Positions 48,801-59,400 of a stretch of 64,000 nucleotides of DNA are shown here, piece after piece. This stretch comes from Antedon mediterranea. Taxonomy: Eukaryota; Echinodermata; Crinoidea; Comatulida; Antedonidae. The notes beneath the pieces were generated by a model that was not told where the DNA came from, made no database searches, and was given only the letters and a program-made list of their open reading frames with translations. Position 1 is the first letter of the stretch. Each line of letters opens with the position of its first letter. The stretch spans positions 6,769,001 to 6,833,000 of the forward strand of contig NC_092671.1 of NCBI RefSeq assembly GCF_964355755.1. Direction: 5' to 3'. The translations under genes and the position numbers were made by a program.

Positions 48801-51800
48801 GGAGATTGAAGGACAGAAATTGAGGGACACATTCACATGGAATAAAAATGGTAAGTTTAGAAAAACTTTTCTTCTATATAGTTATGAAACACAAATGATG
48901 GTTCAATGGTAATTTTTATTTTAGAATATACTAGGGACTACACACTCCAAGGGTCCTAGGTTCAAGTCATGATTTTTTTTAAGGACCAAGTTACAACTCC
49001 ACTCCCAAAGACTTGTAATAAGACTTTGTTTATGTAGAGCACCTTGTGTATATGTTTGTCTTGTGAACCTCTGAGGGTTCCTAATGATCAGCAATTGCTG
49101 GATGGATCACCCTCATTAAATATAGTAAAAAAAAAAAAAACAAAAAAAAAAAAACATTCTAACAAATGAATATAAGTTCGGAATAAGCTCCGCCCACAAT
49201 TGATGATTGATTTAGGTGCAGGGGTGGCGCCAGGATCTTCCCGACGCGGGGGCTACATTCCCCGACGAGGGGGCTATGCGAGCATCACTATGCGAGCCCC
49301 CGGAAGCAACGCGTTCTAGCGTCATTTGAGGTCATTTTAATCAGATTTAGGGTAGCCATTTTTTCCATTTTTTATAATGCATAAATAAAATACTGCGTGC
49401 AAAAAAACGATGCGCGATGACTGTTTCAATCCATATTTTTCGATTTAAAAAATAAAAGTTCAAAGAAAATTTAGAAAAATAGAGTTGGAGGTCCCGGAAA
49501 TTGGACTTATTATACTTCAAAACATGAAAAAAAATATATAAGTCCCTATCATGGTTGTGACTGAGCTAAGAAATGTAGAAAAAAAAATAGAGATGTTAGG
49601 TCCCGGAAAATGCACTTCTTGTACTTCAAAATATGACCAGCTTTATTGTTGGGGCTGAGCTAAGAAAATGTTTAAAACTAGAGCTGCAGGTCTTCAAAAA
49701 ATTGCATTTTATACTTTGGAAACATCAGGCCTAGAGGCTTAAAAAACGCAAGTAGACCTTTTTCAGTCGGGGAAATAAGTTTATTCCTCCCAAGTGTATG
49801 CGTGCGTACCATCTGGACTTCCGAGTGGTGAGAAATTCATGACATACAGGACATTGAAAATGTAATAACTTAGCTATAATAAGATGTTGGCTAAGCAAAA
49901 ATGGCACGTTTTTTTTGTTTAGTAATGGATGAAAAATTTATTTTAGGTGCCCCACGGTACAGAATGTTACTTGTAAATTAAAAGATTGGTGAACATACGA
50001 ACAATTAACTTAATTCGTTTTTGCTGTAGTGTAGCGTACGTCGACGCAGTACACGACGTAACCGTCGGTAAACTGCGCCTGGAAAATAACTACAGTACAC
50101 ATTTTGGTCCCCTGATGGAACATGATATCACGCGTCTCGACCCAACGTTGAACGATTCGTACAAAGGGATACCGCCAGACAAGTGCGTACATAGCTATTG
50201 TTTAGTAGTAAGTTAGATCGCTGGCAATAATGAATGCATATAAAGTGCATAATATCACTCTGACGTACTCTCACGGTCAATGAAACGTCGCGGTTTTCTA
50301 GGCGCTGAAGCTAGCTACGAAGTGAACGCGAACGCTTTTTACTGTATATTATATTCCCCGACAAAAAGTACCCGTGTTCCCTTCGGTAACCGTCGGTAAA
50401 CTTCGCCTGGAAAATAACTACATTACACATTTTGGTCCCTGGATGGAACTTGATATCACGCGTCTCAACCCAAACGTTGAACGATTCGTACAAGGGATAC
50501 CGCCAGACAAGTGCGTACCTAGCTAATGTTTAGTAGTAAGTTAGATCGCTGGCAATAATGAATGCATAAGTGCATAATAGCCCTCTGACGTACTCTCACG
50601 GTCAATGGAACGTCGTGGTTTTCTAGGCGCTGAAGCTGTATGAAGTGAACGCGAACGTTTTTTACTGTATATTATATTCCCCGACAAAAAGTACCCGTGT
50701 TCCCCGACGGGGGGGGGCTAGGCTCCCCGACGAGGGGGGCTAGAGCCCCCGTAGCCCCCCCCCCCCCCCCCCCCCCCGCTGGCGCCACCACTGTTTAGGT
50801 GATGACCACATGTGTATCCAAAACAAATTGTAACTTATGCTTATTAATTATATTTTTCGACCAATTTGTGTATTACTATTCTTTTTAAACAATAAATAAG
50901 CAAAATATCATTTCATCAACATTTTCTATCATAAAAATAATTCTTTTGCTTTCCTTGAGCAGAACATCTCATTACACCAGAGATGTTTGCAGAGGTGCTC
51001 TGTGAAGATCTTGAACTTTTACCTTTGAACTTTGTTCAACCAATTGCACAAGCCATTAGGAGTCAGATTGAAGCCTTTCCTGCAGACAACAGTATTCTTG
51101 AAGCTAACACTGACCAACGAGTCATTTTAAAAGTAAGTGACTAGTGTCTATATTAAGGACTTATAATACAGACCTACTTTTGTACTTTGTGTCCATACAG
51201 ACAGAATCTTATTAATTTATAACAAGGGCTATGTAGATCAGTGTATTGAGGTAACCACCTACTCATGTACAGGTGTTTTTAAAGTGAGCAAGTTATGCCC
51301 AATTGAATCTACTGTTTATTGTCCTAAATAAGACCTGTTTTACCACCATTTTATTTTGTGTGTTCAATTGTTGCATTATTAACATAATTTTATTTTTTAC
51401 TATATTCCATTTACATTTTATAATAATTATTTAATTGTATTTTTAATATAGTATTGTATTTAGTGTATTCTGTAATTAGGCCTTTGGTTTTTTTATAAGA
51501 TGTGATTTGAAATAAAAATTTATTTTTTCTTTCAGCTCAATGTCCATGTAGGCAATGTATCATTAGTAGACCAATTTGAATGGGACATGTCAGAAAAAGA
51601 TAATAGTCCAGAGGAATTTTCACTAAAACTGTGTGCTGAACTAGGCCTAGGAGGAGAGTTCATAACGGCTATTGCATACAGTATTCGGGGTCAGTTGAGT
51701 TGGCATCAGAGAACGTATGCATTTAGGTAAGCCGCTCTACGTCTAAATTTAGCCTGTAGAGAATTTTTAAAGGCAGTAATAATTGGAGAAGTAGTCCACT

Positions 51801-52686
51801 CGGCTTAAATGGTTACTCGCCTTAAATGGGCGGGTATCATACCTAGTGTATACAATCTATATTTATGTATAGAAAAAGAAAAGATGTTGAGTACTGTGCC
51901 TGTTTGGTTGATATTTAATTTGTGTTTTAAGATTGTAAATACTGGTTATATCGTTTTTTAAATGATTATTATATTATTTGTTCACTCATAAGCCAGAATT
52001 GGCTGGCCTTTTAGTAATCAAGGGTGTGATTAAATAAAAAAATAAATAAAAGCATAAATATATTTTTGTTTGCACTTCAGCGAAGCACCGTTACCTACTG
52101 TAGAGATTGCGATTCGTAACCAAGGGGAAGCAGACTCCTGGTGCCCCTTCCTAGAGACGTTAACAGATGCAGAAATGGAAAAGAAGATAAGAGATCAAGA
52201 TAGAAACACAAGGTAACACTATCAGGAATTTATAATTCTTTCAATAATATAGTGTGACAAAAAAAAAGTGTAAATCATACATGGCTATGTATTACTATTC
52301 TTTATTAATAACCTGTAAAATGTACTGAAGCAATACCAACATGTGTAACTGTATTATCATTTTTATTAAACCTAATGTATATGTATGATCTGTTATTGTG
52401 CATTTCTGAATTTAATACTGTATACATTATCAAACTTATCTGTGATAACCCATATTTAATCTCTTATATTTTCACCTGACTCACTGCCCCCCCCCCTCCC
52501 AAATCCAAAAAAAAAAAATTCTCTAAGAGTAGAGTGAATAGCATTTCACAATCTTTTTTGCTTATGAATATTAATTATTAGTTATTTTCATTATGAATCA
52601 TAATAATTTCTATCAAATAAAATAAATTGTAAATTTTATTTTTCAGACGAATGAGAAGACTTGCAAACACAGCACCATCTTGGTAA
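45826..52686 (+). CDS. SMARCB1: SWI/SNF chromatin-remodelling subunit SMARCB1 (SNF5/INI1)
   Basis: Core subunit of BAF/PBAF nucleosome remodellers, nuclear. Nine coding exons: 45826-45921, 47226-47337, 47751-47877, 48039-48176, 48723-48850, 50963-51132, 51536-51726, 52081-52212, 52647-52686; 1134 nt, 377 residues, against 376-385 in human isoforms. The N-terminal winged-helix-like part contains [20 protein letters not shown] and [20 protein letters not shown]. The linker has [16 protein letters not shown] and RTFPLCFDDHDP. The SNF5 domain has two repeats, from [20 protein letters not shown] and [20 protein letters not shown]. The basic C-terminal helix [16 protein letters not shown] closes it. 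The start [15 protein letters not shown] was chosen as the ATG that aligns with the family's N-terminus. Confidence 0.97.
46149..47029. mobile_element. Long-TIR element (865 bp) with 8-bp target duplication
   Basis: ATAATAAC at 46149-46156 is repeated at 47022-47029. Between them the element begins GGCGCTAGTTCCGTTTCGCA and ends with its inverse. The arms are each about 345 bp (roughly 46157-46503 and 46685-47021) and highly similar but not identical; the spacer is about 180 bp. There is no coding capacity. The 8-bp duplication fits hAT, P or Merlin-like transposition, though the GGCGC terminus is not the usual hAT end. It lies in SMARCB1 intron 1. Confidence 0.85.
48177..48722 (+). other. SMARCB1 intron with a less AT-rich repeat remnant
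   Basis: From about 48425 to 48680 composition shifts (GGGGGCCCATGAGCAGTGCC, AAGGCCTCCAGC). A 20-bp unit, CTAAACCATTGTGCCATGGG, occurs twice in tandem at about 48633-48672. This is probably a decayed transposon piece; the overlapping 155-residue open frame is not supported except where it runs into the SMARCB1 exon. Confidence 0.6.
48935..49154 (+). mobile_element. 5'-truncated tRNA-derived SINE
   Basis: Starts near the B box (GGTTCAAGTC at 48959-48968), continues through TACAACTCCACTCCC and GACTTTGTTTATGTA, and ends CCCTCATTAAATATAGT plus a long A-rich tail. It belongs to the same family as 29264-29515, in the opposite orientation. Confidence 0.85.
49219..50793. mobile_element. hAT-like non-autonomous element (1575 bp) with 8-bp target duplication
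   Basis: TTTAGGTG at 49211-49218 is repeated at 50794-50801. TIRs are CAGGGGTGGCGCCAG and its near-inverse CTGGCGCCACCACTG (one mismatch). Subterminal CCCCGACG(A/C)GGGGG words occur at both ends, and a long C run (50756-50777) sits at the right. Inside there is a tandem duplication (50061-50704). No transposase frame is seen. It lies in SMARCB1 intron 5. Confidence 0.92.
50061..50704. repeat. Tandem duplication of about 328 bp within the hAT-like element
   Basis: Two diverged copies begin with ACCGTCGGTAAACTGCGCC (50061) and ACCGTCGGTAAACTTCGCC (50389). Both run through GATATCACGCGTCTC, TTAGTAGTAAGTTAGATCGC and ACTCTCACGGTCAATG to ACAAAAAGTACCCGTGTTCC. Short open frames here are by-products. 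Confidence 0.88.
51133..52646 (+). other. 3' introns of SMARCB1
   Basis: Introns 51133-51535, 51727-52080 and 52213-52646, all GT-AG. They are AT-rich with a C run near 52487; no other feature is seen. Confidence 0.7.
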
Positions 52687-53358
52687 CAACTACAGTCACA
52701 GAAGTTAGAGCAAAGCTACGAACCTCACGTTCATGTTTATGATGCATTGGCATTTGGACTGCAGGAATTAAAATACTTTGTACAAATTACAATGTAAATT
52801 GTCAATGATTAAAAGTGGTACAAAAAACAGTGAAGACATACCACGATATTGTTACATACATCAGTATCTATAGTATATACAAAGTAATTTGGTTTAATCA
52901 TAGCAGAACATTATACTAACAAGTGTGTTGAATGATTGAAAAGTAGTACTGTATTGTACCCTTTCTTTAGTAACTTAAGTGGGTGACCTCTAGTATTGAC
53001 ATACTATCTGATTTCAAAAAGAAGAATTCAGTGCTCATGGTAAAAAATAATCAAGACCATTCAAGATGATGTCATCATGAGTCGATGCATCATGAGCCGA
53101 TGATGTCATCATGAGCACATTGCTGCTCTAGGCTAATAAATCTAAGTCTACTTTCAACTGAAAGATCTCTCAACTTCATTACATCCACAGCAATGGATCC
53201 AATGTAGTGTATAGTGGGTCTTTTAATAAAACTACACAAATTTCATACAATGTGCTCATAATGTTCACACTGTTGTTACCCTATTTATGATTCTACAATG
53301 CTAGCTTACTAATGCTTACACTTTTTAGAATGTATCGCTTCTACAACTATTTAATACC
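52687..53358 (+). other. SMARCB1 3' UTR and flank
   Basis: AATAAA words at 53135-53140 and 53225-53230 are candidate polyadenylation signals. Near 53064-53115 there is a short repeated palindrome, TGATGTCATCATGAG. The region ends at the target duplication ATACC of the next element. Confidence 0.5.
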
Positions 53359-55270
53359 CTGGGGCGGATCCAGACATTTTTGAGAGGGGGGGGGGGGTCC
53401 GCCGATAAAAAGGGCACATCAGATATTGAGTATTTGAGCCACAGCCCCCCCCCCCCCCCCCCCCCCATGGTGGGGGTTGTGGCGAAGCGAATTTTGGTAC
53501 AGGACACACTTAGATGGCCGGAAATGGTACTCTCGCACGCAAAATCCATGATAAATGGCACCTTTCTAGTTCGCCGGAAATGACACTTTATTAGTAGGGA
53601 TAACGATGCAAAATTAAAAGTTGTTATTTTTCAACCAATTTAAACATTATCTGTTGGTGTTTTGTTTCAATATTCCAATAAAGAAAGAATTACGAAAATC
53701 TGACTTGTAGTTTTCGAAATAATAGGGTCTAAAACATTGCCGAAAATGATTGTTTTTAGCCACGAATGTTGTAAACAAATTGCGCCATTTTTCGCTAAAA
53801 TAATTACATATCACGTTTTAAAGTAATTTCTTTTATATCAACATTGGAAATATAAAAAAAAAAGAGTTGTTTATTTAACGAGATTCGTACAAATTCATTG
53901 CTCAAAATTTGTGTAGTAACGTTCAGTACAGAGAGATCACAGAGAATTATGTTTACAGTTCAATTATTTTCAGAATAATAATAAATAAAAATGTGTTTAC
54001 CAATGGACAAATAATCGCGTCAATGACATAGCGGGCATGGTAACGTACGCGGAGTTGAATCGTAAAAAGTTTACATGCTCCCTCTGTAGTATGTGAAACG
54101 ACGATCTATATTTAGAAGTTTAAGTAGAGATCATCACGCGTCACCACCTCTCACGATGCTCTTTGATCGGCCGCCGTAACTTAACATCGCGCGCATAAAT
54201 TTCTGTTTTTATTTTTGGGGTTAGTGTAACCTACTCTGTGCATACTAATATACACACAAATATGCCACACGAATAAAATATTGAACCTCTAAAAAAAGGG
54301 CACCCTTAACATTTAGGGGGGGGGGGGGGTTCCGGACGCGATTTTTTTTTTCGTACATAAGTTGGGGACCCCTCATGAAACGTCACAAAATAAACATGAA
54401 TAATTCATCAGTTAAATGTTCTTGTTCCGTGTGCACCCAAGCGTATAGCAACAAGAAGTGATTACACAAGTGCGGTACGATTCTAGGCCTATCTCCGCGC
54501 TGTTGTTGTTGTTTCATAGAAGAATAGCGGCGTTTTGTGTGGATTGTCGAAATAATCAGCCTTTAGTTTATGATAGTGTTTTTAATATAATTTACTAAAG
54601 AATTACGTGTTAAAATTATAGTTTCTATTAATACTATTAGGCCTAGGCCTAATTATTAGTCTCTAGACATATGTCTATTCTAGTAGAGCTGTGTGTGTGT
54701 TATAGGTATGACACAATCCGAGTAATAAGTCAACAAAATTAAACAATAAACATTACACAAAAATACATTTTTTTATTCTCGTGGGTCTAATCTTCCCATC
54801 TCATGTGTTCATATACGCGCATTTTTAAAGTTCCTTTGAGTACATGCATTGTTTGATAATAAAATAGCAGAATAAAAAAAAAATACAGTACACAAATTAT
54901 ACACATTCTTTATTCTTGTGGGTCTAAGCTTTCTTTGGGCTATGTCCAATGAATTACTACTTAGTTTAATGTCTTGCCTAGCTGTCGATTAGCCTCGACT
55001 CGACACATTTTGTGTGAAGAAGAGTCGAGTGCGCGAAGGCAATCGCGTGAATTGACTTACCTAGGCCTACTGTAGAAAGTATCGTATCGCAGTTGTGTAA
55101 TCGCTTCTTGTTGCTATACGCTTGGGTGCACACGGAACAACAAATTTAACTGATGAATTATTCATGTTTATTTTGTGACGTTTCATGAGGGGGTCCCCAA
55201 CTTATGTACGAAAAAAAAAATCGCGTTCCGGACCCCGTGGACACCCCCCCCCCCCTTGGATCCGCCCCAG
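53359..55270. mobile_element. TIR element (1912 bp) with 5-bp target duplication
   Basis: ATACC at 53354-53358 is repeated at 55271-55275. Ends are CTGGGGCGGATCCAG and the inverse CTTGGATCCGCCCCAG. Both subterminal regions have G or C runs. The interior lacks a transposase. A large internal inverted repeat (about 54319-55250) occupies the right half. A 5-bp duplication with these ends could fit a hAT-group variant, but the superfamily is not certain. Confidence 0.82.
54319..55250. repeat. Internal inverted repeat, arms about 165 bp
   Basis: The arm at about 54319-54480 (TTCCGGACGCGATTTTTTTT, then TTGGGGACCCCTCATGAAAC and GTGCACCCAAGCGTATAGCA) is inverted at about 55085-55250. About 600 bp of AT-rich DNA lies between. 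This makes the right half of the host element itself look like a foldback element, nested or captured. Confidence 0.8.
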
Positions 55271-55875
55271 ATACCATGATTTTGTATAATAAAAATGTTC
55301 AGAACCAACAATTTGCTAATTCTACTTCTCAACAATCGGCTAAACAATGCAGTCAACTTCCAGAAAATTGCACATTTTCCAATGCATACTGTAGTTGTAG
55401 GTTTTCAAATAGTTTCAGATCTAAATTCTACACTAGGCTACTCTAGAATTTTTTTTCGAAAAATGTTAGTGCCCTGTATTGAGAGAGTTGGCTGTATAAT
55501 GTGGTTGGTTGGCCTACTAGGGTCATATGACCTTTATCCCCATGATAAATCTTTATTTTTGTTGAAGACATTACTTGAAAAAAGGCACTATGGGTATTTA
55601 ATTAGGAGAATTGCTATTTTTATTTTTATATATTAAATTTTATTTTGTTGATGATAAGGGTGAAGCGGAGAGGGGTCACTGCTAAAACAATACCGCACGG
55701 AAGTAATATTCAAGTTAAAGTGCATTTTTCATGTAATAATGTTCAGTTTTAAGGGGTTGTCTGCATTTACTATCAGTGCCACTTCGATAAGTTTCAATGC
55801 AAAATTGACTTGAATTCTCTAGCCTTAAAATTCAATTTCAAAATAATTATCGATTTATGTTGCTTGAATGGTTAT
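55271..55875. other. Flank between two mobile elements
   Basis: AT-rich DNA with no supported gene. The two open frames that cross 55204-55636 overlap each other and show no known domain. It ends with GTTAT, the target site of the LTR element. Confidence 0.6.
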
Positions 55876-56277
55876 TGTAAAGTTTGACTTTATATCTTGT
55901 TTAATGGTTTAGCGCCCTCTCTAGTTCTAGATAATAAGAGTGGGTCAGAGGTCATGTTGACCATGTGAATCTTTGAATTGGTGATTGATACGCACATCTT
56001 ATGAGAATTCCCGTGAAATATAACCTTAATGTAGACGTAATAGTGTAAGTTCTTTGAGTAGTGCATTCACTGTATTGTACTTTGATATTATTATATACTG
56101 TAGCTCTAATGAGTTTTTTGTCTAGTTTGCTTTTGGGAGCTTTATACAGTGGTCTAGGCCTAGCTTTATGCATGTGTTTATGTAATTTGTTATTGTTGTT
56201 GCAGATTTCGAACATCTGATCATTGTTGAATTAAAGTTGTTTGGAAACGTTAACGTGTGACACGGGTCTTCTTTACA
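55876..56277 (+). repeat. 5' LTR of the BEL/Pao-type element
   Basis: 402 bp starting TGTAAAGTTTGACTTT and ending GGGTCTTCTTTACA. Its left neighbour is GTTAT. No base difference from the 3' LTR was found on reading. A TATA-like ATTATTATATACTG is near the middle. Confidence 0.95.
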
Positions 56278-56481
56278 TTCGAAATACTGTGTTCTACGTG
56301 CACAGTGAGAAGTGACAGCACTCTGCTGACCTGTTTATGAACCTGCTCATCACGCACTCAAGTTACCGTTCTTTCGGTGTGATACCAATATTTGACTGCG
56401 CCAGGAGCTACATCCTTGTATTACTGTATACACAGAACTGTATTCACTTGAATCACCGACTTTAATTTTATTCTATAAAAC
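56278..56481 (+). other. Leader of the BEL/Pao-type element
   Basis: 204 bp between the 5' LTR and the start codon, beginning TTCGAAATACTGTG. The expected primer-binding site opening with TGG directly after the LTR is not evident, so the primer tRNA cannot be named. Confidence 0.6.
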
Positions 56482-59400
56482 ATGGCTGACCCCGATTATA
56501 AGAAATTGAGACGTATTGCCAAGGGACGTTTTACAAGAATTTGTAATTCTATCGTCGCCGCAATTGACCAGAATAAAACAATAGAATATGTACATATGCT
56601 GAATGCTGACTTGAAGGAAGCCTGGAAATCAGTAAACGATCGACATGAATCAGTAGTTTTACAGTCTGCAAAGGACGAAGAGGAGAATGAGAATTGGATT
56701 GGCCAACTAGGGAAGACATATGATGAAGTAAGAGAAATGATACTTAGACACAAAACACGCATTAATGAACAGCACATAGATTCTGAGGCAATTGACAGAA
56801 GGCATCTGCAGGAGGAAGAAGTCCAAATATCAGCAATGAGAGCGAAAAACGTTCGTAGCATACAACATGATGATTTTCAACAACTTTGCGATCAGATAAT
56901 CCAATTGATTAACAAGAATTCTGTTGAGGGTGTTAAAGCTGCAAGGGCTGACCTTGTAAAATTGATGGAAGACGTAAAAACTGCACATATGCAATACGTT
57001 TCCATGCTTCCCAATGAAGAGGCAATAAATGAAAATCTGTGGCTCCAGTCAGTACGTGATAAGTACGGCGAGACCAGTAGTGCTGTTGCTATATTTTTGG
57101 AGCACCTCGACAAAAGCAAAACTCAGAAGACAGTAGATGAAAAGAGAAAAGGCGGTATACAATTGGAAAAAATGCGATTGCCAACCTTTGACGGAGATGT
57201 AAGGGCCTACCCTAGATTCAAAACAGACTTTCTAAAATTCATTTTGCCTGAGACCACAAGGGATCAAGCAGCATTCGTTTTGCGGAAATCTCTTGGAGAA
57301 AAACCTCTACAAGTTGTAGGCGCCGTAGATGATGATATCAACGAAATATGGAAGCGATTGGATGAGCGGTATGGCGACCCAATAAAATTAGCAGATGCCG
57401 TTATGCATGACTTTGAAAGTATCGACTCACTCAAAGACGGAGACGACAAAAGATTTGTTGAGTTTGTCGACATCATCGAGAGAGGTCATAATGACCTACG
57501 GAAATTAGGAATGGAGAAGGAAATGTCCAACACCAGAGTGGTTAGTGACATTGAGAGGAGATTGCCACCTGCTATTCGAAGAGAATGGTCACGGTCATTA
57601 TATGATGAAAAAGCAGTAATTGATAGAACTGACAGATTTCCTGCGCTTCTTAAATTTTTAGTGAGGGAAAAGAAAAGTGTAGAATACGAAGTGTCGGGAG
57701 TGAGATCGAAGCCGTCTTCGCGCTTTACCATTAACACCACAAACATTGAAGAGAGAAACGACGCACCCAAATCTGAAAACAACAAGAACTGCTTAGTCCA
57801 TGACATGGGCCAGCATACCACGCCTGAATGCCGGGCTTACATTGCAATGAACCTATCTGACAAAACACAACTTGTTAGGGCCAAGGGTGCATGTTTTGGC
57901 TGCCTAGTAAGAGGGCATCGTATAGCTGAATGCAAAAACAAACGACAATGTGGTGTATCTGAATGTTCACGCTTACACCACTCAAGCCTACATGACGATA
58001 CTGTTGGAGACAATAGTCAACCCAAAACAACATTAAATCACCACACGGGGGTCGCCACTTCTAAACAAACTGGAGCCTGCCTTTTGCAGTTGATGAGCAT
58101 AAAGGTGGGAGCTGGGCATATGAATGTCTTGTTTGATGGCTGTGCAACGGCATCTCTCGTAACAAACAAATCGGCAAGGGCAGCCAAGCTTAAGGGTCAG
58201 CCTCTGAAAATTGCCATTACGAAGATTGGAGGACTAACAGAGGAAATAGACAGTTTCCATTATATTGTACCTCTAATCGACAAACAGGGATCCGTGATCA
58301 ACATATCTGCATACGGTATTGACCAGATTACGTCAAATATAGAATGCATAGCAGTGCAGCATGTAGTGGGACTATTCAGTAAAGTCCGATTTGAAGAGAT
58401 CAAGCGACCAACTGGCCAAGTTGACTTGCTTGTAGGATACGAGTACGCAGGTTATCACCCAATAAGAATGGAAGCTGCGGAACATCTACTTTTGCTCGAG
58501 AACCGATTTGGAAAATGCTTGGGCGGTTCACATCCAACCCTAAAAGAAAATACAACAACGCTTGTAAAGACTGCAGCATTAATACATCATGTTACAACTT
58601 GCAGTTTGGATTCATTTATTAAGATGGCAGGAATGGGTGTTCAGTGCAACCCTCAATGTGGTAGCTGTCGTTGTGGGAGATGTCCCGTTGGCGCAAAGGA
58701 ATACACACTGAAGGAAGAAAGGGAATTGGCGTTGATCGAGAAAAATCTCAAATTTTGTGGTTCTCATTGGATTGCAGAATATCCCTGGATTAAAGACCCA
58801 GCTGAATTGCCAAATAATCGAAACGCCGCACTTTTCGCTCTAAAATCTCTTGAGAATAGGTTAAAAAAGGATCCAGAGAAGGCTGTTGCATACAACACGA
58901 AAATGAAAAACATGTATAAAATGAAAAAAATTGCCGGCGCTTTAAATGTTCTAACAGCAAATGACATCAATGAAGCCGAACTCTTGTGGATTATCGAGTG
59001 CCAAAAACCAATAATGGACATGCTCATAAACAATGAAAAACGATTCGATGACCAGTATGCTAAGCTATCACCTAGAGTACAAGATGATGGTGTGATTGTA
59101 GTAGGAGCTCGTGCGCAGAGGCATATTAACTTTAGCTACAACAACCAAGAAGTACCGCTATTGACAGCAAACCATCGATTTTCGAAACTATATGTTACAC
59201 ATGCACATAATAGGAGTCATTGTGGTGTACAGTCTACCGTATCCCTTGTTCGTTTGAGGTATTGGATTCTGAATTTACAGAGATTAGCCAAAAGCATCAG
59301 ACACCATTGTGTTCCTTGTAGGAAGAGAGAGAAAGACATGTCCGGACAACAGATGGGACAATTACCTATTGAGCGATTGAAGCCCTCTCCACCATGGTCA

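Noticed and set aside
48445-48912. 155-residue open frame in a SMARCB1 intron
   Set aside because: Only its end coincides with a SMARCB1 exon (48723-48850); the rest is repeat-derived and reads through the acceptor.
53064-53115. Cluster of TGATGTCATCA palindromes as CRE-type enhancer
   Set aside because: Explained equally well by a short local duplication in the SMARCB1 3' flank; no further support.
55952-56215. 87-residue antisense open frame, repeated at 60408-60671
   Set aside because: Lies wholly inside the two LTRs and is identical only because the LTRs are; no domain seen.
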